From Minwuia thermotolerans (GTDB lineage: Bacteria; Pseudomonadota; Alphaproteobacteria; Minwuiales; Minwuiaceae), in assembly GCF_002924445.1 (NCBI RefSeq), contig NZ_PIGG01000023.1, forward strand, positions 62,001 to 126,000: DNA of 64,000 nt, in the 5' to 3' direction. A program made the position numbers and the translations under genes. Under the pieces are notes generated by a model. The model had not been told where the DNA came from. It ran no database searches and saw nothing but the letters and a program-made list of their open reading frames with translations. This document shows positions 1 to 8,100 of the stretch, piece after piece (positions within the stretch are counted from its first letter, which is position 1; every line of letters begins with the position of its first letter).

Positions 1-194
1 ACCCGGGGCTGGCTCTGTCCGATGATCCAGGTCAGTTCCGAAACGGACAGTTCGCAGCGCCGGCAAAGCATCAGCAGGCGGAGCCGCGTGGGGTCTCCGG
101 CCGCCTTCAGGGCCTCGATCAACTCGGCCGAGGACAGCTTTCCCGCCGTCGTCTCGGCCTCGTCCGGGGCCTCATATTGCCAGCTCAATGCCAT
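1..194 (-). CDS. ArsR-family transcriptional regulator, N-terminal part only
   Basis: The reverse strand from an ATG at 194 encodes 64 residues before the window edge, so the gene is 3'-truncated by the window. They show the ArsR/SmtB winged-helix start: a DPTRLRLL helix (about residues 34-41) and the entry to the recognition helix, SVSELTWIIGQSQPR (about 50-64). From family knowledge, this helix version is usual in alphaproteobacterial ArsR proteins that carry a C-terminal SAM-dependent methyltransferase domain and sit beside metF/metH, where the ligand is thought to be S-adenosylhomocysteine. The fusion partner lies outside the window, so that assignment is inference. A near-perfect palindrome lies 10 bases upstream of the start, which suggests autorepression. 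Confidence 0.8.
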   Translation of the reverse strand, partial: MALSWQYEAPDEAETTAGKLSSAELIEALKAAGDPTRLRLLMLCRRCELSVSELTWIIGQSQPR

Positions 195-204
195 GGTCAG
201 ACTT

Positions 205-224
205 ATATAAAAATATCTTTATAT
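205..224. promoter_or_regulatory. Palindromic operator upstream of the ArsR gene
   Basis: The 20-base site ATATAAAAATATCTTTATAT pairs in nine of ten symmetric positions, with one mismatch (A/C) at the eighth base. It is an isolated AT-rich island in very GC-rich DNA and lies just upstream of the ArsR start at 194, between it and the divergent mlaA operon. AT-rich palindromes of this form are typical of ArsR/SahR-type operators. Inferred role: autoregulation of the ArsR gene and perhaps of mlaA. Confidence 0.65.
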
Positions 225-390
225 CATCAAGCCTGATCTTAGTTGCAGGAACACAACAGCGCCCGACCCGTGTCGGCGCCCGTCGGTCCCCCGTAGCGAC
301 GGCAAGTTGTGTCGTGCTAAACAACCGCCTGGTACTGGCGTGACCGCCCCCCCTGCCAAGCGGTCGCAACAGCGTATGGAGTTGGGATCG

Positions 391-1218
391 ATGGTCGGGA
401 TGTTGGCCTGGCGCCTGCCGCGGATCGGGATCGCCGCGGCGCTGCTCGCCGCGGCGGTCGGGTGCGCCAGTCTGCCGGAGGAAGGTGACGGACGGGAGGC
501 CCGGATCGAGGCGAACGATCCGCTCGAGCCGTTCAACCGCGCCATGTTCAGCTTCAACCGGTCTCTCGATTCCTATCTGCTGAAACCGGTTGCCGAAGGC
601 TATGTCGCGGTGATCCCGCGTCCGGCGCGGACCGGCATCCGCAACGCCCTGGACAACCTCAATGCGCCTATCGTCTTCATGAACGACCTGTTGCAGGGCG
701 AACTGGAGCGCGCAGTTGTGACCCTGACCCGCTTCGCCTTCAACAGCACGCTCGGCATGGGTGGCCTGGTCGACTTCATGGCAGAAGGCGGCATGGAGGG
801 ACATTCGGAGGACTTCGGCCAGACCCTGGCGGTATGGGGCGTGCCGGAAGGGCCCTACCTTGTGCTGCCGCTGCTGGGCCCCCGCCCGCCGCGCGACCTG
901 GCCGGGTTCGCCGTCGACAGCGTGGCCGATCCGTTCAACCGATACATGCGCGGCCAGGACCATGGCGAGGCCGTCTACGCCCGCACCGGCATCGACATGA
1001 TCGACCAGCGATCGCGCGTGCTCGGCAAGTTCGAGGAGTTGGAACGCACCTCGCTGGATTTCTACTCCGCCGTGCGCAGCAGCTATCGCCAGCGCCGCGA
1101 GATCGCCATAAATAACGGTCAGGCTGACCCGCAGACCGACCTCTACAACCTGCCTCCGCTCGACGATCCGGCGGCGGACGGCGACGCATCCAGCAAAAAT
1201 GGGAGCAATGCCGAATGA
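391..1218 (+). CDS. mlaA: MlaA/VacJ outer-membrane lipoprotein
   Basis: MlaA is the outer-membrane component of the Mla system, which removes phospholipids from the outer leaflet and hands them to periplasmic MlaC. The protein has a lipoprotein signal ending in AAAVGC (lipid-carrying Cys25) and the family's NDPLEPFNRAMFSFN motif soon after (about 41-55). The GPRPPRDLAG segment and the conserved N-terminal half fit the VacJ family; about 275 residues is the usual length. The ATG at 391 is preceded by GGAG at a suitable distance; an in-frame ATG at 376 is possible. The stop overlaps the mlaC start (ATGA), so the two are translationally coupled. The MlaFED transporter genes are not in the window. 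Confidence 0.93.
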   Translation: MVGMLAWRLPRIGIAAALLAAAVGCASLPEEGDGREARIEANDPLEPFNRAMFSFNRSLDSYLLKPVAEGYVAVIPRPARTGIRNALDNLNAPIVFMNDLLQGELERAVVTLTRFAFNSTLGMGGLVDFMAEGGMEGHSEDFGQTLAVWGVPEGPYLVLPLLGPRPPRDLAGFAVDSVADPFNRYMRGQDHGEAVYARTGIDMIDQRSRVLGKFEELERTSLDFYSAVRSSYRQRREIAINNGQADPQTDLYNLPPLDDPAADGDASSKNGSNAE

Positions 1219-1811
1219 TCGGGCGTCTTGTTTCACCTGTTGCGGCGGTTCTCGTCGTTGTAGCCGCATTCCTGTCCCCCGCCGCGGCCCAGGAGCCGCG
1301 GGAACTGATCGAGGAACTGGGCGGCGAGGCCATCCGCGTTCTCGCCAACGAGGACGCCTCGGAAGAGCAGAGACAGGCACGTTTCGAAGCGCTGTTCCAG
1401 GAAGGCTTCGATGTGCCCCTGGTGGCGCGCATCGTGCTCGGCCGCTACTGGCGCGCGGCCACGCCCGAGCAGCAGGAGGAGTATGTCGACCTGTTCTACC
1501 GCTACATCGTCGACACCTACACCGCCCGGCTGAACGCCTATTCCGGCCAGACCTTCGAGGTCGTCGGCCAGCAGCCGCTTGGCGACGACGAAGTGCTGGT
1601 CAAATCGCTGATCAAGGAACCGGGCGGCCCGGCGCTGAAGGTCGACTGGCGGGTGCTCACCCGCGAGGGCGAAGCGCGCATCGTGGACGTCATCGTCGAG
1701 GGCGTCAGCATGGCGATCACTCACCGTTCCGAGTTCGGCTCCGTCATCAGCAAGACAGGCAATGTCGAGGCCCTGCTGGAACGGCTGAGGGCCCAGACCG
1801 GGCAAGGCTGA
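1215..1811 (+). CDS. mlaC: MlaC periplasmic phospholipid-binding protein
   Basis: This 198-residue protein begins with a Sec signal peptide cut after AAA (about residue 25). The rest matches the MlaC/Ttg2D family: a helical start, the RIVLGRYWRAATPEQQEEY region (about 70-90), and the VDWRV and VDVIVEGVSMA strands (about 140-175) that shape the lipid cavity. It ferries phospholipid between MlaA in the outer membrane and the inner-membrane Mla transporter. It overlaps mlaA by four bases, and its stop overlaps the next ATG by one base, so mlaA, mlaC and the sirtuin look like one transcript. It is of the family's usual length. Confidence 0.92.
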   Translation: MIGRLVSPVAAVLVVVAAFLSPAAAQEPRELIEELGGEAIRVLANEDASEEQRQARFEALFQEGFDVPLVARIVLGRYWRAATPEQQEEYVDLFYRYIVDTYTARLNAYSGQTFEVVGQQPLGDDEVLVKSLIKEPGGPALKVDWRVLTREGEARIVDVIVEGVSMAITHRSEFGSVISKTGNVEALLERLRAQTGQG

Positions 1812-2578
1812 TGGTCGAGCCCTTCCCCGATCGCCGCCGGGTGGAGGCGCTGCAGCGCCTGATCGACGACGCCCGGCGCATCGTCTTCTTCACCGGCGCC
1901 GGAATCTCCACCGAATCGGGCATTCCCGACTTCCGCTCGCCCGGCGGGCTCTGGACGAAATATCAGCCGATCGACTTCCAGGATTTCGTCCGCTCCGAGG
2001 AAATGCGCCGCGAATCCTGGCGGCGCAAGTTCGCCATGGAAAGCTCATTCTCGGCCGCCGAGCCCAACCGCGGCCACCGCGCCGTCGAGAAGCTGGTCCG
2101 CGCCGGCAAGGCCAGCGCCGTGATCACCCAGAACGTTGACGGCCTGCACCAGGCCTCGGGCGTGCCCGACGACAAGGTGATCGAACTGCATGGCAATTCG
2201 ACCTATGCCAAATGCCTGGACTGCGGCGCGCGCCACGAACTGGATCCGATCCGGGAAGCCTTCCTGAAGGACGAGACCCTGCCGGCCTGCACCTTCTGCG
2301 CAGGAGTGGTCAAGACGGCGACGATCTCCTTCGGGCAGAGCATGCCGGTCGACGAGATGCGGCGCGCCGAGCAGGAAACGCTGGCCGCGGACCTGTTCAT
2401 CGTCCTGGGTTCCTCGCTTGTGGTCTACCCGGCCGCCGGCTTTCCCCGCATCGCGCAGCAGAACGGCGCCGGCCTCGTGATCCTGAACCGGGAGCCGACG
2501 GATCAGGACCCCATTGCCGATCTGGTCATGCATGCGGAAATCGGCCCGACCCTGGGCGATGCCGTGGGCGTCAACTGA
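1811..2578 (+). CDS. cobB: NAD-dependent protein deacylase (SIR2 family)
   Basis: This 255-residue sirtuin removes acetyl or acyl groups from lysines using NAD+. All hallmark elements are present: GAGIS (29-33), TQNVDGLH (106-113), catalytic His127 in ELHG, a zinc site of four cysteines in two CxxC pairs (135/138 and 160/163), and the GSSL segment of the NAD site. It overlaps mlaC by one base and is followed two bases later by a GNAT acetyltransferase. Pairing of a sirtuin with a possible acetylase suggests a local acetylation switch, but no target is visible. The symbol cobB is used in the broad bacterial sense; acyl preference is not predictable here. Confidence 0.9.
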   Translation: MVEPFPDRRRVEALQRLIDDARRIVFFTGAGISTESGIPDFRSPGGLWTKYQPIDFQDFVRSEEMRRESWRRKFAMESSFSAAEPNRGHRAVEKLVRAGKASAVITQNVDGLHQASGVPDDKVIELHGNSTYAKCLDCGARHELDPIREAFLKDETLPACTFCAGVVKTATISFGQSMPVDEMRRAEQETLAADLFIVLGSSLVVYPAAGFPRIAQQNGAGLVILNREPTDQDPIADLVMHAEIGPTLGDAVGVN

Positions 2579-2580
2579 GC

Positions 2581-3018
2581 GTGGAGGTCGCGCTGCGCCC
2601 CTTCGCCGAAACGGACCGCGCCGCCGTCGTCGCGCTATGGCATGCGGTCGGGCTCACCCGTCCCTGGAACGATCCTTCCGCCGACATCGACCGCGTCCTC
2701 GGCCAGGAGACCGCGACCCTTCTGGTCGCCGAGCGCGCCGGCGCGCTGGCCGGCACGGTCATGTGCGGCTTCGACGGCCACAGGGGCTGGATCTACTATC
2801 TTGCCGTGGCGTCCGACCAACGCCGCCGCGGCCTCGGCGGCCGGCTGATGACGGCGGCGGAAGACTGGCTGCGGGTGCGCGGCTGCCCGAAGGCGGAACT
2901 GATGGTCCGCAACGGCAATGACGACGCCGCAGCGTTCTACCGGGCGCTGGGTTATGACCGCCAGCCCGTCACGGTCCATGCCCGCTGGCTGATCGAGCCA
3001 CCTGCCGCGCCGGAGTGA
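2581..3018 (+). CDS. ypeA: GNAT N-acetyltransferase, YpeA-like
   Basis: This is a 145-residue acetyl-CoA-dependent acetyltransferase. It strongly resembles the YpeA subfamily: LTRPWNDPSADIDRV near the N terminus, GTVMCGFDGHRGWIYYLAV in the centre, the acetyl-CoA loop QRRRGLGG (about 80-87), and RGCPKAELMVRNGNDDAAAFY. The start is a GTG two bases after the sirtuin stop, so it is probably translated from the same mRNA. The substrate of this subfamily is unknown; both small molecules and protein N-termini or lysines are possible. It ends convergently against phoB. Confidence 0.85.
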   Translation: MEVALRPFAETDRAAVVALWHAVGLTRPWNDPSADIDRVLGQETATLLVAERAGALAGTVMCGFDGHRGWIYYLAVASDQRRRGLGGRLMTAAEDWLRVRGCPKAELMVRNGNDDAAAFYRALGYDRQPVTVHARWLIEPPAAPE

Positions 3019-3031
3019 CCGGCACGGCCCC

Positions 3032-3730
3032 CTACCCTTCGGCCCGTGGCGGCTCGAAGGCATAGCCGGCCGAGCGTACTGTGCGGATGACATCCGGCGC
3101 GTCGCCGGCGTTCACCGCCTTGCGCAGGCGACGGATATGGACGTCGACCGTCCGCTCCTCGACCTCCGCGTCCCGTCCCCATACGGCATCCAGAAGCTGG
3201 GCGCGGGAGAGCACACGGCCCGGATGCTCCATGAAATGCCGCAGCAGACGGAACTCGGTGGGGCCGAGATGGACCGCCTCGCCCTCGCGCATGACCTTGT
3301 GCGCGGTCAGGTCCAGCTCGATGGAGCCATGCACGATGCGCTGATCGGCCAGGATCGGCCGCACGCGGCGCAGCACGGCGCGCAGTCGGGCAATCAGTTC
3401 GTTGATGGAGAAGGGCTTGGGCACATAGTCGTCGGCGCCGGCGTCGAGGCCGCGGATACGGTCCTCCTCTGCGCCTCGGGCGGTCAGCATCACCACCGGC
3501 AGGTTGCGGAACTCCACCTTGCGCCGGATCTGGCGGCAGACCTCCAGACCCGAGACGTTGGGCAGCATCCAGTCCAGCAGAAGGATGTCGGGCAGTTCCT
3601 CGTCGAGGCGATTCATGACCTCGCCGCCATCGAGGACCGTATCGACCCGGAAGCCGGCGGCGCGGAGGTTGTATTCCAGAAGCTCGACGAGGCTTTCCTC
3701 GTCCTCCGCGATGAGAACATAGGGGTTCAT
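3032..3730 (-). CDS. phoB: Phosphate regulon response regulator PhoB
   Basis: PhoB is the DNA-binding response regulator that switches on phosphate-scavenging genes when phosphorylated by PhoR. The 232-residue protein has a receiver domain with the acidic pair at Glu9/Asp10, phospho-acceptor Asp53 in LLLDWMLP, and the Lys of VPKPFS (about 105). An OmpR-type winged helix follows, with GPTEFRLL and RTVDVHIRRLRK. The ATG at 3730 overlaps the phoU stop by four bases. It is the last gene of the reverse-strand pst-pho cluster, which makes PhoB a firmer call than other OmpR-type regulators. Confidence 0.95.
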   Translation of the reverse strand: MNPYVLIAEDEESLVELLEYNLRAAGFRVDTVLDGGEVMNRLDEELPDILLLDWMLPNVSGLEVCRQIRRKVEFRNLPVVMLTARGAEEDRIRGLDAGADDYVPKPFSINELIARLRAVLRRVRPILADQRIVHGSIELDLTAHKVMREGEAVHLGPTEFRLLRHFMEHPGRVLSRAQLLDAVWGRDAEVEERTVDVHIRRLRKAVNAGDAPDVIRTVRSAGYAFEPPRAEG

Positions 3731-4476
3731 GGCGTCTCCGTGGTCACCGCCCCGTCGTCGGAAACATCCGTCAGGCTGGTGACATCGCGCTTCGGCCGTT
3801 CGGCCTCGATCTGGTGGCCGGTGGCGGTGAAGTAGATGCGCTCGGCGATGTTGGTCACCAGATCGCCCATACGCTCGATGTTCTTGGCGACGAACAGCAG
3901 GTGCGCCGCGGCCGAGATATTGCGCGGATCCTCCATCATGTAGGTCAGCAGTTCGCGGAAGAAGCTGTTGTAGAGTTCGTCGACTTCCTCGTCCGCGGCC
4001 CAGACCTTCTCCGCCAGTTCGTCGTCGCCCTGGACGAAGGCCGTCAGCGCCTGGTCCAGCATCCGCTGCACCCGTTCGGACATGCGCGGCACGGTGGTCA
4101 GCGGCGCGATCGGCGGCGACTGGTTGATGACCAGGGTGCGCTTGGCGATGTTCTTGGCGTAGTCGCCCAGGCGCTCCAGATCGCCGGCGATCTTGATCAC
4201 GGAGACCACGAGGCGCAGGTCGCCGGCCACCGGCTGGCGGCGGGCCAGGATGTTGACGGCCAGATCGTTGACCGTCTCCTCCAGTTCGTCGATGCGAAGG
4301 TCCTGAACGATCAGGCGCTCGGCGGCATCGCTGTCGCGTTTCGTCATCGCGCGGATGGCACCGGAGAGCTGCGCTTCCACCAGCCCCCCCAGTTCGAGGA
4401 TCAGGTTGTTGAGCCTGGTCAGTTCCTCCTCGTAGGAGGAAACTGTATGCGGCGTGCTGGGTTCGTGGCTGGCCAT
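3727..4476 (-). CDS. phoU: Phosphate signalling protein PhoU
   Basis: PhoU links the Pst transporter to PhoR and restrains signalling when phosphate is plentiful. The 249 residues carry the two PhoU repeats, each a three-helix bundle with the metal-binding E/DxxxD pattern: KIAGDLERLGDYAKNIAKR (about 100-118) and VAKNIERMGDLVTNIAER (about 200-217). The ATG at 4476 is chosen because GGAGG lies eight bases upstream. A C-terminal tail rich in acidic residues and Thr looks disordered. It sits between pstB and phoB, overlapping phoB by four bases. Confidence 0.95.
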   Translation of the reverse strand: MASHEPSTPHTVSSYEEELTRLNNLILELGGLVEAQLSGAIRAMTKRDSDAAERLIVQDLRIDELEETVNDLAVNILARRQPVAGDLRLVVSVIKIAGDLERLGDYAKNIAKRTLVINQSPPIAPLTTVPRMSERVQRMLDQALTAFVQGDDELAEKVWAADEEVDELYNSFFRELLTYMMEDPRNISAAAHLLFVAKNIERMGDLVTNIAERIYFTATGHQIEAERPKRDVTSLTDVSDDGAVTTETP

Positions 4477-4508
4477 GTGACGCGCCTCCAATGAATCCGT
4501 TGCCCGGG

Positions 4509-5327
4509 TCAGCCGAAGCGACCGGTGATGTAGTCCTCGGTGCGCTTGTCCGATGGCGCGGTGAAGATCGCATCCGTCGGCCCGACCTCGACCAGATTGC
4601 CCAGATGGAAGAAGGCGGTGCGCTGCGAAACGCGGGCGGCCTGCTGCATCGAATGGGTCACGATGACGATGGTGTAGTTCTCGCGCAGATCGTCGATCAG
4701 TTCCTCGATGCGGGCCGTCGCGATCGGATCGAGCGCCGAGCAGGGCTCGTCCATCAGGATCACCTCCGGCCGGACCGCGATGGCGCGGGCGATGCAGAGG
4801 CGCTGCTGCTGGCCGCCGGAAAGACCGGTGCCAGGCTCGTCGAGGCGTTCGGCGACCTCGTTCCAGAGGCCGGCGCGGCGAAGCGAATCCTCGACCAGAT
4901 CCCTCATCTCGCTCTTGCTGGAAGTCAGGCCGTGGATGCGCGGGCCGTAGGAGACGTTCTCGAAGATCGACTTCGGGAACGGGTTCGGCTTCTGGAACAC
5001 CATGCCGACGCGCGCGCGAAGCTGCACGACGTCCATGCGGGGATCATGGATGTCCTCACCGTGCAACTCGATCAAGCCTTCGACGCGGCATCCCTCGATG
5101 ACGTCGTTCATCCGGTTGATGCAGCGCAGGAAGGTGGACTTGCCGCAACCGGACGGCCCGATCAGCGATGTGACCTGGTGTTCGCGGATGTCGACACTGA
5201 CGTCGAACAGCGCCTGCTTTTCGCCGTAGAAGACATTGACGTCGCGGGCGCGGACGGCGATCCGTGCGTCATCCGTCATTTCGGCGTCGGCTGCGCCGAT
5301 GTCAGCCCTGGGAGCCGCTTCATTCAT
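4509..5327 (-). CDS. pstB: Phosphate ABC transporter ATP-binding protein PstB
   Basis: PstB is the cytoplasmic ATPase of the high-affinity phosphate importer. Visible motifs are Walker [10 protein letters not shown] (about 57-65), the Q-loop FQKPNPFP, the ABC signature LSGGQQQR, Walker [13 protein letters not shown], and the H-loop [18 protein letters not shown] and the SALDPIAT region are typical of PstB among ABC proteins. The ATG at 5327 is preferred because AGAAGG lies eight bases upstream; an ATG two codons earlier (5333) is possible. A non-conserved leader of about 20 residues precedes the core. The length of 272 is normal for the family. Confidence 0.95.
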   Translation of the reverse strand: MNEAAPRADIGAADAEMTDDARIAVRARDVNVFYGEKQALFDVSVDIREHQVTSLIGPSGCGKSTFLRCINRMNDVIEGCRVEGLIELHGEDIHDPRMDVVQLRARVGMVFQKPNPFPKSIFENVSYGPRIHGLTSSKSEMRDLVEDSLRRAGLWNEVAERLDEPGTGLSGGQQQRLCIARAIAVRPEVILMDEPCSALDPIATARIEELIDDLRENYTIVIVTHSMQQAARVSQRTAFFHLGNLVEVGPTDAIFTAPSDKRTEDYITGRFG

Positions 5328-5342
5328 GTCCATTGCCTTCTT

Positions 5343-6638
5343 CTACCATTTCCGTTGGAAGCGCTGGCGCAGCAGCACGGCGATCAGGTTCATGGAGATC
5401 AGGAAGCCGATCAGCACCAGAATCGCGGCCGAGGTCCGGGCGACGAACCCGCGCTCGGGACTGTCCGCCCAGATGAAGATCTGCGTCGGCAGCGCCGTCG
5501 CGGGGTCCATCAGACCGCCCGGGTCCGAGGTAATGAACGCGTTCATGCCGATCAACAGCAGCGGCGCGGTCTCGCCCAGCGCCTGAGCAAGGCCGATGAT
5601 AGTGCCGGTCATCGCACCCGGCATGGCCAGGGGAATGACGTGGTGGATCACGACCTGGTGGCGTGAGGCTCCGACGCCGAAAGCGGCCTCGCGGATCGAC
5701 GGCGGCACCGCCTTCAGCGCCGAACGCGTCGCGATGATGATCGTCGGCAGGGTCATCAGCGACAGCACCATGCCGCCCACCAGCGGCGCCGACCGTGGCA
5801 GACCGAAGAACTGCAGGAACACCGCAAGGCCGAGCAGACCGAAGACCACCGACGGCACTGCAGCGAGATTGTTGATGTTGACCTCGATCAGATCGGTGAA
5901 CCGGTTCTTCGGCGCGAACTCCTCCAGGTAGACGGCGGACGCGATGCCGACGGGGAAGGAGATCAGAAAGCACACGAGGAGGGCGTAGAACGAGCCCGTG
6001 ATCGCCCCGGACAGGCCCGCCATCTCGGGGAAGCGGCTGTCCGCCTCCGTGATCAGCGACCAGTTGACCGGGGTCGAGAAACGGCCCTCGGCCTCCAGGC
6101 GGTCGTACCATGCGATGACCTGGTCGGTGACGATGCGCTGATCCTCGGGCACGTCGCGGGTGATGACGCCCTTGTTGAACTGGTCGATCGGGTCCGATGC
6201 CGGCAGGGAGACCCGGATGGTCTGTCCGATCAGTTCCGGATCGGAGATCACGCGGTCCCGCAGGACATAGGGCGCGCCGGAACTCAGTATGCCCGCCGCC
6301 GCGCGGCGCTCCCGCGGATTGTCGACGTCCGGGAACAGCTCCATGAAGCTGTCCTGGACGATGGCCCGCCAGTTGCTGCGGTAGAGGTCGTCGCGATTGA
6401 TCTTCGCCGGATCGACATGAACCGTGAAGTCGATACGCGTCTGGAAGAACGCCTGCCCGCCCGACCAGATGAGCGATCCGATCAGGATACCCAGCAGCAG
6501 CACCGCGAAACCGATAGCGCCCAGTCCATAGGCCTGCATCCGGCGGTTGGCGGCATGACGCCGGCGGACCCGCCGGCTGGCGGCGTCGGTCTTGTCCAGC
6601 AGGCTGCCGGCCCGTACGTCCATGGTCTGATTACTCAT
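5343..6638 (-). CDS. pstA: Phosphate ABC transporter permease PstA
   Basis: This inner-membrane permease has 431 residues, longer than the roughly 290 of E. coli PstA. The extra part is a large periplasmic segment between the first membrane helix (about 36-60) and the permease core, as in many alphaproteobacteria (DUF3333-type extension). The core shows the coupling EAA-type loop SIREAAFGVGASRHQVVIHH before the last helices. The start at 6638 (MSNQ) is fixed by an eight-base overlap with the end of pstC, a usual form of coupling. Two in-frame upstream codons exist but would extend into pstC. Confidence 0.93.
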   Translation of the reverse strand: MSNQTMDVRAGSLLDKTDAASRRVRRRHAANRRMQAYGLGAIGFAVLLLGILIGSLIWSGGQAFFQTRIDFTVHVDPAKINRDDLYRSNWRAIVQDSFMELFPDVDNPRERRAAAGILSSGAPYVLRDRVISDPELIGQTIRVSLPASDPIDQFNKGVITRDVPEDQRIVTDQVIAWYDRLEAEGRFSTPVNWSLITEADSRFPEMAGLSGAITGSFYALLVCFLISFPVGIASAVYLEEFAPKNRFTDLIEVNINNLAAVPSVVFGLLGLAVFLQFFGLPRSAPLVGGMVLSLMTLPTIIIATRSALKAVPPSIREAAFGVGASRHQVVIHHVIPLAMPGAMTGTIIGLAQALGETAPLLLIGMNAFITSDPGGLMDPATALPTQIFIWADSPERGFVARTSAAILVLIGFLISMNLIAVLLRQRFQRKW

Positions 6639-8013
6639 ATTTTTCCCGGTATTTGCGGACAATCCGAAGGGCGACGATGTTCAGAATCAGGGTGGCGGTG
6701 AACAGCACCAGACCGAGCGCGAAGGCCGCGAGTGTCTTGGGGCTGTCGAACTCCGTGTCCCCGATCAGCAGGGTGACGATCTGCACGGTCACTGTGGTGA
6801 CCGCCTCGAACGGATTGGCCGTCAGGTTCGCGATCAGGCCCGCGGCCATGACCACGATCATGGTCTCCCCGATGGCGCGGCTCACGGCAAGCAGGAAGCC
6901 ACCGACTATGCCGGGCAGCGCCGCAGGAATGAGAACCGAGAGAATGGTTTCGGACTGGGTCGCACCGAGCCCGTACGACGCATCGCGCATGGCCTGCGGC
7001 ACCGCCGCGAAGGCGTCATCGGACAGCGAGGAGATGAAGGGAATGATCATGATGCCCATGACCGCGCCTGCGACCAGCGCGCTGTTAGGCGCGATGTCGA
7101 GACCGATCATGTCGCCGAAGTCGCGGAGTGCAGGCGCGACGGTCAGGACGGCGAAGAAGCCGTAGACGACAGTGGGGATGCCGGCGAGAATCTCCAGGAT
7201 CGGCTTGACCGCGCCGCGGAACCGGGGACTCGCGTATTCCGCCAGGTAGATGGCGCTGAGCAGGCCGACCGGACCGGCAACCAGCATCGCGATGAAGGCG
7301 ATCAGGATCGTGCCCAGGAAGACCGGAATGGCGCCGAATGCGCCCAGGCCGGCGACCTGATCCTTGCGGATCGGAATTTGCGGCTCCCAGTTCAGTCCGA
7401 ACAGGAACTCGTAGAAGGGCACCCGCGCGAAGAAGCGGAAGCTCTCGAACAGCAGCGAGAAGATGATGCCCAGCGTCGTCAGGATGGCGACCACCGAGCA
7501 GAAGATCATCAGCCAGGTCAGGATACGCTCGACGCCATGGCGCGCGCGAAAGCCCGCTGCGATCCGCGACCGCGTGAGGACAAGCGCGCCGAGCGCGCCC
7601 GCCAGCACGACCACCAGCATCGCCATGTCGGCAATGTCGTGCCAGCGGTTGTAGCTCTCGGCGGCGTCGAGCACCGCCCGGTCCGGTTCGCCGAAGATGC
7701 GGCCGCCGGCGATGGACTTGATCTCACTGACGATCAGGTCGATCTCGCCCTCGCCCTTGCCGGCGAGCAGTTCTTCCGGCAGCGAGGCCAGAAGCAGCTG
7801 ATCCACGGCCGGCCCCTGCAGCGACAGCCAGATCAGGACCAGCACGAGGACCGGCAGGCCGACCCAGAGCGCGACATAGGCGCCGTAATAGGCGGGCAGG
7901 GAGTGCAGTCCTACGCCCCGGCCCTGGGGGCTGACGGCGACCGCCCGGGAGCGGCCCAGAAAATAGCCGGCCGCGGCAATGACGACGATCGCGAGGAAGG
8001 CGTATTCATACAT
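6631..8013 (-). CDS. pstC: Phosphate ABC transporter permease PstC
   Basis: This is the second permease subunit, 460 residues, with about eight predicted membrane helices. N-terminal helices and a periplasmic stretch precede the BPD_transp_1 core, and the coupling loop AMRDASYGLGATQSETI is clear. PstC of alphaproteobacteria is often extended like this. The start at 8013 (MYEYAF) puts the first hydrophobic helix at the N terminus; an ATG 11 codons upstream (8046) is possible and neither has a strong ribosome site. It partners PstA to form the phosphate channel. Confidence 0.92.
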   Translation of the reverse strand: MYEYAFLAIVVIAAAGYFLGRSRAVAVSPQGRGVGLHSLPAYYGAYVALWVGLPVLVLVLIWLSLQGPAVDQLLLASLPEELLAGKGEGEIDLIVSEIKSIAGGRIFGEPDRAVLDAAESYNRWHDIADMAMLVVVLAGALGALVLTRSRIAAGFRARHGVERILTWLMIFCSVVAILTTLGIIFSLLFESFRFFARVPFYEFLFGLNWEPQIPIRKDQVAGLGAFGAIPVFLGTILIAFIAMLVAGPVGLLSAIYLAEYASPRFRGAVKPILEILAGIPTVVYGFFAVLTVAPALRDFGDMIGLDIAPNSALVAGAVMGIMIIPFISSLSDDAFAAVPQAMRDASYGLGATQSETILSVLIPAALPGIVGGFLLAVSRAIGETMIVVMAAGLIANLTANPFEAVTTVTVQIVTLLIGDTEFDSPKTLAAFALGLVLFTATLILNIVALRIVRKYREKYE

Positions 8014-8066
8014 CGTCGGTATGTTCCAAAGAATAGTCGGTGTCATGCAAGACGGCAGCGAAGGGA

Positions 8067-8084
8067 AGGGAGCCGCAACTCCCT
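8067..8084 (-). other. Intergenic hairpin between pstS and pstC
   Basis: The arms AGGGAG (8067-8072) and CTCCCT (8079-8084) enclose a six-base loop, CCGCAA. The hairpin lies 17 bases past the pstS stop, with no following T-run. Such hairpins after the binding-protein gene commonly stabilise its mRNA and let the solute-binding protein be made in excess over the membrane subunits. Role inferred from position and symmetry only. Confidence 0.4.
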
Positions 8085-8100
8085 CCCCCGTTGCCGAATA

